From the NCBI RefSeq assembly GCF_028389875.1, contig NC_084663.1, positions 214,172,876 to 214,236,875 of the forward strand: DNA of 64,000 nt. The letters run 5' to 3'. Source of the stretch: Rhea pennata. Its lineage: Eukaryota > Chordata > Aves > Rheiformes > Rheidae. Made by a program: the position numbers and the translations under genes. Positions 53,001-60,279 of the stretch are shown piece after piece. Under the pieces are notes generated by a model. It was given only the letters and a program-made list of their open reading frames with translations. It made no database searches and was not told where the DNA came from. Position 1 is the stretch's first letter. Every line of letters starts with the position of its first letter.

Positions 53001-56000
53001 GTCAAATTTGCATTTAAATAGCCATATGCTTCCCAATAAAGCTGTCCTGGCGTTGGACTAGAAAGTTGCTAAAGTACATTATAGCAATACACAAGATAGG
53101 TCAGAAAAGATAGTTGGCTGAATCTAAGAAAAGCGTCTAGAAGTGCAGAAAGGAATATAGCTCCAGGGAACATTACCATCCCCAAAACCATAGAATCATA
53201 GAATCAGTAAGGTTGGAAGGGACCTCTGGAGATCATCTAGTCCAACCTCCCTGCTCAACAGGGTCACCTAGCCCACGTCCATCCTAGTCTCTTATACTGG
53301 GGGGAGTGGAGGAGTCATATAGCAACAGGATTTCTGCGTGCCAAGACTTTTGAAAACACTCCAGATCCCAATATTTTTCTCAATAATAAAGCCACAGCAC
53401 GTGCATGCTTCTCTCTGTGCCACCCCCAGACACACGCCTGCCAAAAATATCACTTCTGTCAGTCTCCCAGAGGATTTCCCTCTCCCCATAGCCAAGCCAA
53501 AAAGGTGAAATAGCAGAGATGGAGCTGAGAGAACCAAAGCAGCAGCACACAGATGTGTGCTGAAGCTGTCAGAAAGCAGGGACACCTGTGACACCACAGG
53601 GACCACCAAAAGAAACACTTGTGTTCCTAGGGCTGCTGCTCAGATGTGGCCCTCAGCCTTTTTATGCACAAAGGTCTCTTAAAAGAGAAAGATAATCTGC
53701 ACACAATCACAAACAGCTGAAATTACGCTTGAGGACTGGAGGAAGGAAAACACTCTCGAAAGAGTAACAGTACAAACCAGGAGGAGTGAAAACTGCTTTT
53801 AAAAATTCATATTATTGGAAGTTTCTGCAAACCATCAGGAACCACCATCATCTCAGCACAGGAGGCAAGATGCTTGCACACTAGTCCACTGGCTTCCTTT
53901 CATCTCATGTATCAATGCTGTCTATGGCCACCTCTGTGTCCCAGGTCCAACCCTGCTCCCATTGAAACAAGCAAGAATCTCCCAAGAGCAGGGCCCTCAA
54001 GCATCCCCTGCTAGCACCAAGGCCCCATCACTCTAGAAGAGATATGGGCAAATCCTGGAACCCCTCCTTGTAATGTCTGAGCACTCAAATTTGACCCAGG
54101 TTAAAACATCCCTCAGCAGATTTTTAAAAGAATCATTGGGTTGACCTGGACCAGGGTTAATGCCTCTGAAAATCCTCTGGTAGAGCAGGGGCAGGGCAGC
54201 TATGTAGTAGGTGGTACAGCAGCACTGATTACATGCCTACCAGAAACATGGAGCCCTGGAGCACCACGGGGCTGCTGTGACCTCCCATGCACTTTTGGAC
54301 AAAAGGGCTGTATGAAGCCCATCCTGACCCACCCGTCTTTGGGATGAGATCTGCTGAGGAGCAATCAGGTTCATGGCCCTCCTAAGCAGAGACTCCAGAA
54401 GGTGGAGCTAAAGCAGACCTCACTGTATTAACTGATTCCCACAACATAGCAGATATCGGGCCTCTCCATCACCTGAAAACTCAAAGCTCAGGACAAAACT
54501 GTCCCATCGTCTTCCCCTGGCTCTACTCATCAGCTCATTCAGTGAACTGGCCAAGATCAGGACCAGTTTTAAGGACAACTGTTCCACTGGACTAGCAATA
54601 CTGCTGGTAGAGAGAAACGAGCAGGTTAGAGACTACTTCCTCCACAGCCTCCTCTCCAGCACCCAAATCCAGCATCATTCATCAGGCACAAAATCCTGGC
54701 TTGACGATTGCCGCATCCACTACATCCAGGAATAAAGCTCCCATGCAGATCTGGAGAGTGCAATCCTTGGGCTCAACGCACACACACAACCTGCATCCAG
54801 GCTCTGCTCAAGATTCAATGAGCCACAGTGAAAGGGACGCAAGGGGATTCAAACATGTGCTTGGAAAACTGGGGAAAGAAAGGAAAGAGGGTTCCTCTAA
54901 TTTCATTGTTCACACCACATCAACAGTTTCCTCAGCTCAGCTTCAGTGCTTTTCTCTCTCCTTTTTTTTTTCCCCCTCTTTTTTTTCCCTCTCTCTCTGA
55001 TGTCCCTTCAAGTTCCCCATCTGAGAGCATCAGGTCTCCACTTGATGTGGAGATGACACTTTTAAAATGCTATCTCCATGGTAGTTATGCCAGATCAGCC
55101 TTCTGTCAAACTACAAAAGAGGAGTTTTCTACATAGACTCGTATTTACAGTCCTTCTCCAAAGAGGATGCAGGCAGGCTCACAAACTACAGCATCTTCCA
55201 CATCAATCAAGGTTGAGCTTTCCTCCTGCTGCTGCACATAGCAGCAGTCTTTGTACACTGAAAATCTGAAGTAAAATGTAACTAAATACAGACACACAAA
55301 AGGGAAATGCCCAAAGCAATAAATTAAAAAATATTTACTTTAAATTTAAAGGGCACAAACCCCTTTCACTGAGAAGAGCCTCAATGCATATTCAGGGTAG
55401 GATGCCTTGCAGATAAAGAACAAAAGATTGCAGCAACACATGTCAGGGTGCCTTATCTTTCTAAAGCCCATGTTAACCCCAGAAGAGTCCCTTAAGTTTT
55501 TACAAGTTTAGAGGCCAACTCCTCATATTTACATAGGTTAAGCCCTACCACTGTCACAACTAGCCCTACTTTAATCAGGGGTTCAGTCTGCTTTTTACAT
55601 AGGTTAGTCCATACACTGCTGGATGCCAGATGCCTCCAGAGGTACATCTGGAGTTATATGAGGTACCAGCATTTCTTCAGCTGCAGTAGTGGGACAAGCA
55701 CAAAAGGCTCAATGTAGTTGTCTGCATGTGACATGAGAAAGGAGAGCTCATGAGGACAAGCTTTGCAGGGCAGGACCCAGCTCAGTAGCTCATCACACCA
55801 ACGTGACAGCAATTCTTTATCCTTCAGGGAGTCCATCAGCAGTTTGCTGTGCTGGGTGCTGTGCAGAGACTGTGTTTGCTCCAAAGAGATCTTCCTCTAG
55901 ACTGAAAGAGGACACACCTTGCAAATAAAGAGTCATCAGGAGCAGGGGGGAGGCAACAGGAACAACAAGCATCAAAGAAATACTGTCCACAAAGACGAAC

Positions 56001-57917
56001 TAGAAGCGACAGCCTCTGAGGAACAGCAAAAATGGGGTTTCTAAGAGTTGTAGCAATCAGCAACAGGCTCACAGCTCTGCTGGGACCAAAATGATGCTTT
56101 CATCTCTTTTGCACTTCATCTGGCTGGGAATTTTCCCCTAACAACTGTCACATTTTAACGGAGCCCACACATCTGCGATGGGGAGGGAAAAGGGCCAGGC
56201 TCAGCCTAAATGTACCCAGTGGAAATTGTTTCCTCCCTCTCTGGAACCAGTATGGCTGTAATTAAAATCTCACCCCATGTTATCATCCTCCCTCCCAGCC
56301 TTTCCACAGTATTTCAGGCTGTTTGTAAGAAATCCTGCTGTTTTCCTCAACCTCTGGTGTCAGTACATGGAGAAGGGGTCCAGTTGGGGTTATGACACAC
56401 ACAAAGCACTGGCCTATTTTCAACATTGAATAGCAGTGCTTGAATAGGCAGAATTAGCCCTGCTATTTTGCATCCAGAGAGCCTCTTTTGTGGCCATTAC
56501 GCTCAATAAGAGGGCTTTCTTTTCCAGTGCTGCCAAATCCAGCAGGGTTTCCAACACCCTGTGCACACTAGGTTGCATGTCAGGAGAAGAGGCTTTGGAC
56601 TGCAGGTGGTATGAGGAGTCATTTAAAGGCCAGTTACCTCCTGTGCACAGAGCAAACACATGCACCTCCTCCCGTTCCTGCATGAGGATTTGAGAACCCC
56701 CAAATTTCACCACATCAGTGCTGCAACAACCATTCATAGCATTGCCAGGGCATTAGTTCATCTCTGCATGATTTAGCAGATCTCAACTCTGAATTTATGA
56801 GAACTTGCCTTTGCACTGGAGCGGGCTAAGAGCGCTTATATCCTTTACTGAAGGTATAAAATAAGAGAGAGTCAAAAAAATAAAGCTACTGTTGCCTTGA
56901 GCAGGAAGGAATATAATGTTGTCGGTAAACTTTCAGGGAGGTTGATCTGCATGCCAGACTTCTGTTGATTGCATGGCATCTGCAGCAAGTGTTTACATCA
57001 GCTTCAACCATGTTGCTGAACCCCTGAGCACCAGCCTTGCTGCCATCATATCAAGGATGCTACAGGAATGCTAGGGCTGGATTTGAAAAGAAACATAGTG
57101 TTTTCTTTATGTTCATATTATAACAAGATACAAGCTGTTACTGCCACTGCAGGAGCCCCCAAGTCCTGGATGTCCCAGAAGATTGTCAAGAGCATCCCCA
57201 AAAATACATGGTCTACTCCAAAGTCAACAGCATCCAGCAGATCATAATGCACCCATCTCCCCTGTTTATTTAACCGGTAAAGGAAGAATGATTTTCAGCA
57301 CTGGGGGAGGGGGACTAGCAACCCCCTAGCACATCCCAGGAGAAAGCTTGTTTTCAGCTCCATTCAGCATTGCAAAATTTTCCACACCCATGTCTGCTTC
57401 AGGCTGAATTTTTTCTTTTATATTTTGTGGAAAGTTTCAGTCAAATTGCTCGGCCACTTCCAAAAACAGCCAAGTATAGAAAAAAAAAAAAGACAAAGAA
57501 AAATCAAGTAACAGCTTTTACATGATTCCAGTTCCACCTTTGCTTTCACTTGCTGTTTACCGGGGAGCACCTGCCCAGAGCTCCATTATGGCCAAGCAAC
57601 AGAGATGTGAGGCCATATTACATCTATTAGCGCAGACACAAGAAGCTCTCATTAAGCCTCACTTTCCATTTGCTGTCATTAACAAATGCATCAGAAGGAC
57701 CCAGATGCATCCAACCTGCTTTGAAAGAGCTTTGTAGAGGCATATGGCAGCAGCCAAACTCGGTAAGAGCTTGCCACTCCACCTGTCTTGCGGCAATGAG
57801 GATCTCTACTCACCAGTTGATTTCATTGTAGTCATTATGAACTTCCCACCAGAAGTAAAACCAGACCAGCGTCAGGAAGAAGGAGGAGGTGAGGATTAGG
57901 AACCAGAGGCGCTCCCA
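4723..57917 (-). CDS. GDPD5: GDPD5 (GDE2), six-transmembrane glycerophosphodiester phosphodiesterase, 5' partial, spliced
   Basis: Fourteen regular exons join in phase to 1668 nt (555 residues plus TGA): 57814-57917, 50913-51006, 50200-50259, 46570-46668, 45293-45386, 41300-41445, 31641-31723, 27600-27750, 24733-24951, 21872-22029, 17187-17334, 14439-14521, 6318-6430, 4723-4838. All introns are GT-AG. The protein matches vertebrate GDE2 from memory along its whole length: five N-terminal TM helices, an ectodomain with IGHRGAP, PENT and FLMHD motifs, TM6, and a cytoplasmic tail. The first coding exon is not in the window; if it encodes 39 residues the total is 594, or 599 with the microexon at 11558-11572. 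Known family role: a cell-surface enzyme that releases GPI-anchored proteins such as RECK and promotes motor-neuron differentiation; it also hydrolyses glycerophosphocholine. Residue numbers in other entries include the 39 missing residues. Confidence 0.97.
4930..4990 (-). mobile_element. MIR-like remnant
   Basis: gatggggaaactgaggcacc is the reverse complement of the conserved MIR block (gcctcagtttcccc). Flanks are too diverged to set the ends. Confidence 0.45.
5756..5790 (+). repeat. (GTTT)n microsatellite
   Basis: Six consecutive gttt units flanked by T runs. Confidence 0.95.
6318..6430 (-). CDS. GDPD5: GDPD5 coding exon 14: juxtamembrane cytoplasmic segment
   Basis: It completes Lys519 (or Arg if the microexon is used) and encodes [25 protein letters not shown] and IMKEKLIFS, residues 520-556, strongly conserved in GDE2. 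Basic residues after TM6 suit a cytoplasmic flank. Acceptor cttttgcag, donor gtatgt. Confidence 0.97.
7675..8387 (+). mobile_element. CR1 LINE, 5'-truncated ORF2 3' part and 3' end
   Basis: The plus strand encodes C-terminal CR1 reverse-transcriptase blocks in the usual order: [39 protein letters not shown], [45 protein letters not shown]. It then has the 3'UTR (ttggactggatgatctccag) and ends with repeated attctatgat. Compared with CR1 it has a frameshift after the first block and lacks about 35-40 codons between [10 protein letters not shown] and HLPSEERL. It lies antisense to GDPD5. A dead copy. Confidence 0.93.
10739..10761 (+). repeat. A23 homopolymer
   Basis: Unbroken run of 23 A in the intron downstream of the microexon. 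Confidence 0.95.
11558..11572 (-). CDS. GDPD5: Candidate 15-nt GDPD5 microexon (alternative)
   Basis: On the minus strand, tctcacag precedes and gtaatt follows the 15-nt segment CTATCACATGATCAG. Exon 13 ends in AA and exon 14 begins with G, so inclusion reads N-Y-H-M-I-R in place of a single Lys before WRLG, with no stop and no frame change. Upstream, the sense strand has a CT-rich tract, then tgctgc about 25-30 nt before the exon, and another tggc near the acceptor. Inclusion makes a 599-residue protein and puts the tail Cys at 576. Both numbers match what I recall for chicken GDE2; this is memory, not a search. Confidence 0.68.
11573..14438 (-). other. GDPD5: GDPD5 intron between exon 13 and microexon
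   Basis: No clear repeat family apart from a short CR1-tail-like piece (cacagaatcatggaat) near 12516-12531, next to a ttaacagttattaactgtt palindromic stretch. A 166-codon open frame at 12609-13109 on the plus strand has no recognisable content. Confidence 0.85.
14439..14521 (-). CDS. GDPD5: GDPD5 coding exon 13: TM6
   Basis: It encodes residues 492-518: [10 protein letters not shown], then the Ile/Val/Phe-rich TM6 (about 498-517) ending IFQ, and two bases (AA) of the next codon. On the sense strand the acceptor gtcttccag follows directly after a run of 31 T. Donor gtaagt. Confidence 0.96.
14531..14561 (+). repeat. A31 homopolymer (T31 on the GDPD5 sense strand)
   Basis: An unbroken run of 31 A ends about 10 bp from the exon 13 boundary, so on the gene strand it forms most of the polypyrimidine tract of that acceptor. 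Confidence 0.95.
15655..15686 (+). repeat. 16-bp exact tandem duplication
   Basis: ttaatccttgtatttt occurs twice with no mismatch. Confidence 0.95.
17187..17334 (-). CDS. GDPD5: GDPD5 coding exon 12: end of GDPD domain
   Basis: It completes Arg442 and encodes 443-491: [31 protein letters not shown] and KVPSPIWLM. The W-x-x-x-x-x-W-C-x-G-V-x-S-V-T-S-D block is the usual C-terminal GDPD strand. Sequon N448-L-S. Acceptor gcggcag, donor gtaagc. Confidence 0.96.
17945..18085 (+). mobile_element. MIR/CORE-SINE-like remnant
   Basis: gctcagtttccttatctgcaaa, then agattaatac and tctgcaaagcactttgagg, match the spacing of the MIR 3' half (cctcagtttcctcatctgtaaa ... gattaaatgag ... gtaaagcgctt), heavily diverged. 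Confidence 0.55.
19237..21185 (-). mobile_element. CR1 LINE, about 2 kb ORF2 fragment
   Basis: Minus-strand CR1 in the same orientation as GDPD5. From 5' to 3' (21185 down to 19237) it has fragments before the RT domain ([32 protein letters not shown]), RT ([39 protein letters not shown]), then the CR1 C-terminus and 3'UTR ending at the gaatcacagcatggttgagg side. Blocks lie in different frames, so it is not coding now. The tail repeat is worn. Confidence 0.93.
21872..22029 (-). CDS. GDPD5: GDPD5 coding exon 11: GDPD barrel
   Basis: It encodes residues 390-441 and two bases of Arg442: [23 protein letters not shown], then [14 protein letters not shown]. Acceptor gtctgcag. The donor gtactg is a weak match, but the joined codon AG|G and the following DYA agree with the family. 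Confidence 0.95.
22030..24732 (-). other. GDPD5: GDPD5 intron 10
   Basis: It contains an old, diverged CR1 fragment at about 23690-24265. The remainder shows nothing I can name. Confidence 0.88.
23690..24265 (-). mobile_element. Old diverged CR1-like LINE fragment
   Basis: The order of short matches (ctccaacctgtcctcaaagcagggctacc, cttgaaaatctccaaggatggagg, cctctctgg, the agcctctcctcacac region) follows the antisense CR1 3' part, but at much higher divergence than the copies at 7.7 and 19.2 kb. It probably belongs to an older CR1 subfamily. Confidence 0.75.
24733..24951 (-). CDS. GDPD5: GDPD5 coding exon 10: central GDPD barrel
   Basis: The longest internal exon: 73 codons, phase 0/0, residues 317-389, starting [14 protein letters not shown] and ending ASGIRQQA. 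It has three N-glycosylation sequons: N336-Q-S, N352-A-S and N374-I-T. Acceptor gctttcag, donor gtgagt. Confidence 0.97.
24952..27599 (-). other. GDPD5: GDPD5 intron 9
   Basis: It contains a MIR-like piece (tgcctcagtttcccc) near 25110-25125. No other identifiable element or exon. Confidence 0.88.
25100..25160 (+). mobile_element. MIR-like remnant
   Basis: ctatgcctcagtttccccacc matches the MIR core block; little else is recognisable. Confidence 0.35.
27600..27750 (-). CDS. GDPD5: GDPD5 coding exon 9: GDPD domain, catalytic HD
   Basis: It encodes residues 266-316. DGVPFLMHD carries the second catalytic His, which falls at 275 as reported for GDE2. [14 protein letters not shown] and LNAGEWFLK follow. 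N301-W-T is an N-glycosylation sequon on the extracellular side. Acceptor ctttgcag, donor gtgcgt (non-consensus at +4). Confidence 0.97.
30226..30244 (+). repeat. (AATA)n microsatellite
   Basis: Nearly five aata units. Confidence 0.9.
31361..31460 (+). mobile_element. CR1 3'-end fragment
   Basis: About 100 bp: tctaacatgctcc, ctgctgagcagggaggttgg, gatgatctccagaggtccc, and the tail attctatgattctatgat. Antisense to GDPD5. Confidence 0.93.
31641..31723 (-). CDS. GDPD5: GDPD5 coding exon 8: GDPD domain, PENT motif
   Basis: It encodes residues 239-265 and two bases of Ser266: [10 protein letters not shown] (metal-binding Glu242 by family analogy), then GVQADVVL. Where most GDPDs have E-x-D, this reads Q-A-D (Gln260, Asp262), as GDE2-type proteins do. 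The acceptor is preceded by T8 and cacatag; donor gtaagt. Confidence 0.96.
37275..37440. promoter_or_regulatory. CpG-dense patch in GDPD5 intron 7, possible regulatory element
   Basis: It contains ccgatgcctccgcgtgg, gatcgagagccgagcgc, gatccggag, accccgac and cacgtcgaaag against an AT-rich, CpG-poor intron. It has no recognisable coding content. Confidence 0.3.
37561..37587 (+). repeat. (ATT)n microsatellite
   Basis: About nine ATT units with one ATTTT interruption. Confidence 0.93.
41047..41079 (+). repeat. A33 homopolymer
   Basis: Unbroken run of 33 A in intron 7, about 220 bp downstream of exon 7 on the gene strand. Confidence 0.95.
41300..41445 (-). CDS. GDPD5: GDPD5 coding exon 7: TM5 and start of GDPD catalytic domain
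   Basis: It encodes residues 190-238. TM5 is at about 191-211, followed by the linker [13 protein letters not shown] and then IGHRGAP, the opening motif of the glycerophosphodiester phosphodiesterase fold. The His of HRG falls at residue 233 once 39 upstream residues are added, agreeing with the catalytic H233 known for GDE2. Acceptor tgcctcag, donor gtgagt. Confidence 0.97.
41446..45292 (-). other. GDPD5: GDPD5 intron 6
   Basis: No identifiable repeat family beyond short homopolymers (for example T around 42251-42266). Open frames at 41959-42453 and 43032-43241 have no recognisable protein motif. Confidence 0.85.
45293..45386 (-). CDS. GDPD5: GDPD5 coding exon 6: TM4
   Basis: It encodes residues 159-189 and the first base of Thr190. 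[14 protein letters not shown] starts TM4 (about 160-180), followed by [10 protein letters not shown]. Acceptor tcctgcag, donor gtgagt. The exon is GC- and CpG-richer than its surroundings (several GCG, TCG and ACG codons). Confidence 0.96.
45387..46569 (-). other. GDPD5: GDPD5 intron 5
   Basis: Short intron; I see nothing in it beyond a T11 run near 46110. Confidence 0.88.
46570..46668 (-). CDS. GDPD5: GDPD5 coding exon 5: TM3
   Basis: A 99-nt exon in phase 0/0 encodes residues 126-158. TM3 is at about 126-145, a Thr/Val/Ile-rich helix, followed by [10 protein letters not shown], conserved in GDE2. Acceptor tgctgcag, donor gtaagt. Confidence 0.95.
46669..50199 (-). other. GDPD5: GDPD5 intron 4
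   Basis: It contains two MIR-like blocks between about 46722 and 47000. The rest, including A/C-rich simple sequence near 47475-47515, is unassigned. Confidence 0.88.
46722..47000 (-). mobile_element. MIR-like remnant, possibly interrupted
   Basis: ttttacagatgagaaaacag (46727-46746) and, about 210 bp later, agagatgaagtgatttgcca (46963-46982) are successive MIR blocks in the same orientation, separated by unrelated sequence. Confidence 0.45.
50200..50259 (-). CDS. GDPD5: GDPD5 coding exon 4: end of TM2 and cytoplasmic loop
   Basis: A 60-nt exon of exactly 20 codons (residues 106-125) encodes [20 protein letters not shown]. Acceptor ctttccag, donor gtaagt. It is symmetric (phase 0/0), so skipping it would keep the frame but damage TM2. 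Confidence 0.96.
50260..50912 (-). other. GDPD5: GDPD5 intron 3 (653 bp)
   Basis: The shortest intron. It has a (GA)n run at 50782-50806, which is pyrimidine-rich on the sense strand but more than 500 nt from the next acceptor. Confidence 0.9.
50782..50806 (+). repeat. (GA)n microsatellite
   Basis: GA dinucleotides with one GGGA interruption. Confidence 0.93.
50913..51006 (-). CDS. GDPD5: GDPD5 coding exon 3: first loop and TM2
   Basis: The acceptor is cttttcag and the donor gtgagt. It completes Trp74 and encodes residues 75-105: the [12 protein letters not shown] loop, a GDE2 signature, then most of TM2 (about 88-110), which runs on into the next exon. Confidence 0.96.
51007..57813 (-). 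other. GDPD5: GDPD5 intron 2
   Basis: It contains a CR1 3' end at 53188-53281, pyrimidine-rich sequence at 54954-54998 and otherwise unassigned DNA. Open frames such as 52546-52875 and 56420-56737 have no recognisable motif. Confidence 0.88.
53188..53281 (-). mobile_element. CR1 3'-end fragment
   Basis: It starts catagaatcatagaatcag, then ggttggaagggacctctgg and ctgctcaacagggtcacc: the reverse complement of a CR1 3' end, sense with GDPD5. Confidence 0.93.
57814..57917 (-). CDS. GDPD5: GDPD5 coding exon 2: TM1
   Basis: It starts in phase 0 with a Trp codon after the acceptor ttgtgcag and ends TG|gtgagt, splitting Trp74. It encodes residues 40-73. The helix at about 43-63 is very rich in Leu, Phe and Trp ([20 protein letters not shown]) and is TM1. 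It is followed by WEVHNDYNE, which is highly conserved in GDE2. The cytoplasmic N-terminus lies on an exon outside the window. Confidence 0.96.
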
Positions 57918-58922
57918 CTGCACAAAGAAAGAAAAATCAGCATTAATGCTACTGCCTCTCAAGGCTGACTCCCCACCCAGGCCCACACCTCACCTAAACA
58001 CAGGTGAGGTTGGCATGGATGAACTGGACACTTTCAAGGGTGGGTTTTGCTCCAATGGGTATAAACCTCTAGCTTGGCTGCAACAAGCTTTCCAGGCAGC
58101 ATAGCCTGTAGGTTACACGTTGTAACAGACCAAACGTTTGATATAATAGCCTCAATTTAATTAGGTCAGAATTCAGTCTTTCCACAGATTTACAGATCCC
58201 AAAAGACTGTGCAGACATGGCCTAACACTGATTATTTTAGACAGCCATGCAGAGATGAGGAACTGCCCTCAGCACAGCAGAGGTGTCAGCAATGACAGCT
58301 GAACTTGGCTAGATGTGAAAAACAGCGCAGCTCTGATAGCTGGGCGAAGATCACACCTCCTCTTCTTTCTCAAGACTCCTCAGCTCAGCGAGAGATGGGG
58401 GAAAACAGCCTTCTCCCAGCAATGGGCGACGCTCATCCTGTCTCCAGCCTGGTCCCGTCTGGGTCATTTCCTACTCAACCACACCTCACATAGGGCAGCG
58501 TTTCTCCAGTTCTCGGGGCATACGGAGCAAGGCAGCCTTTCTGGGTAGGGAGGTGGGTTTTTGTTTGCTTGGGTTTTGTTTTGGGAGTTATTTGGGGGAT
58601 GAGGGGAGGTTGGTTTTTTTTTTTTTTTTTTTTGAGGTAACCATTTAATTAACATTTCCATTCACATGCAAGAGGTGCAACACAGCAACTTACACTCCCA
58701 GGGGTTCAGCCTGAATAACCGAGCCATTATCAGATCTCACAACTGTAGATGCTACTATATCGACATCTAAACCTTTCCTTCTTCTCCCAGGGTGCTCAGA
58801 TGCTGCAGAGCCATAGTCCCCAGCTGCAACATTTGTTGCTCCCCCCACACACATATGTAAGTCTTCTGCAAATTAAATGTTAGAAGGAGAGGCCACACCA
58901 GGCTTGGATGAAAGAGGTTTGC

Positions 58923-58977
58923 ATTGACACTCGGTTTTGATGAATGTTTTATTGACACTCGGTTTTGATGAATGTTT
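58923..58977 (+). repeat. 28-bp tandem duplication
   Basis: The unit beginning attgacactcggttttgatg and ending aatgtttt is present twice head to tail, identical for 27 bases. Confidence 0.95.
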
Positions 58978-59880
58978 CAAAAAAAAAAAAAAAAAACCCT
59001 AAAGCTGCTGTTCATTGCCCCACTCCAATAAGCCTGTCTAACCAACACCATTTCCATGTGTTTCTTGTTGGTTTTACTCCATAGGGATTAAATAGTCCTG
59101 CAGGCACGCATGCTTCCGCTTCAAAAAGCATCCTGTTTTCTTGGAACGAAACACTAAGATAAATTAGTAATGGAAAATATTCAAATGAATCCTCTCTTTC
59201 CAGAATGAAGGGATGAAAATGAAAAAAAGAGACATACGCGTAACTCTGCTACTATAATTTCTTTCCAAACCCTGGACACATCATTAATCTCTTCTGAAAA
59301 TATCCTTTTCTCTAGTGAACTGTTGCATGACTTTTCAATTATACAAAACAACGTAAGCAGCACCAACACTATTTTGGTGATAGATAAGAAACATGACTAC
59401 TCTCTGCCTTCCCTTTCCATCTTAAGAGCTGAAACTACTTACTTAACTATGCATTGACTATGTTTCATGATGAATCACCCTGGATACCAATCTTGTGACA
59501 CAGCTCTTCCCTTCAAGTCCAGGTCATAAATAGTGCCAAAAAAATCTACAATAAAAAGTGTTAGAATTATTTAATTCCTGCTGTGCCAAAAGTGATCTTT
59601 TCAGTTAGAAATTCCCAGTTCTTGGCCAGGAGTTGTGGCTCAAACTTTTCTTCAAGACAGCTCAAGTTTGTTATCCACTTTCCATCAAATCTCAGCTGGG
59701 TGCCTAATTCCCACGAGCAGCTTTGTGGTGTGGAAAAACAGCACAAGAGCAACGAGAAGGAGGTCTGTCAGGACTTTACTATGCAGCTACTAAGTATAAC
59801 CGAAGTCATGTGGCTAAAGTGCTCACTGCTCTGCCATGAGTTTCAGACTATTTTCTCTCCCTTTCACACTACGAGAGTTC

Positions 59881-60015
59881 AGAATCATGGAATGGTTGAG
59901 GTTGGAAGGGACCTCTGGAGATCATCTAGTCTAATCCCCCAGCTCCAGCAGGGTCACCTAGAGCACACTGCACAGGATCATGTCCAGGAGGGCTTTGAAT
60001 ATCTCCAAAGGAGGT
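59881..60015 (-). mobile_element. CR1 3'-end fragment
   Basis: It starts agaatcatggaatggttgag, then ggaagggacctctggag, cagcagggtcacctagagc and gggctttgaatatctcc. A CR1 3' end with a little of the ORF2 terminus, sense with GDPD5. Confidence 0.92.
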
Positions 60016-60252
60016 GACTTGGCACGCCGGACACAGATCTGCAAAGTCACATAGCAAGCGGCTAAAACTCGCACGGTTTGGTTCCCCAAGGGAAAGTGCT
60101 GAGGCTCAAGCCCTGTGCACCATCTCCACTGAAATGGGCATTTCAGCCTCCTTGCGTTGCATTTGCTTTTATCAAAGGCAGTCAAAACTCATAAGAGTCC
60201 ACCACCATGGTGTGCCACTAGCCAATCCCTTCCTCATAATCATGTACATGCA

Positions 60253-60279
60253 ATATATATACACACACACATATATATA
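60253..60279 (+). repeat. (TA)n(CA)n(TA)n microsatellite
   Basis: atatatat, then acacacacac, then atatatata. Confidence 0.9.
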
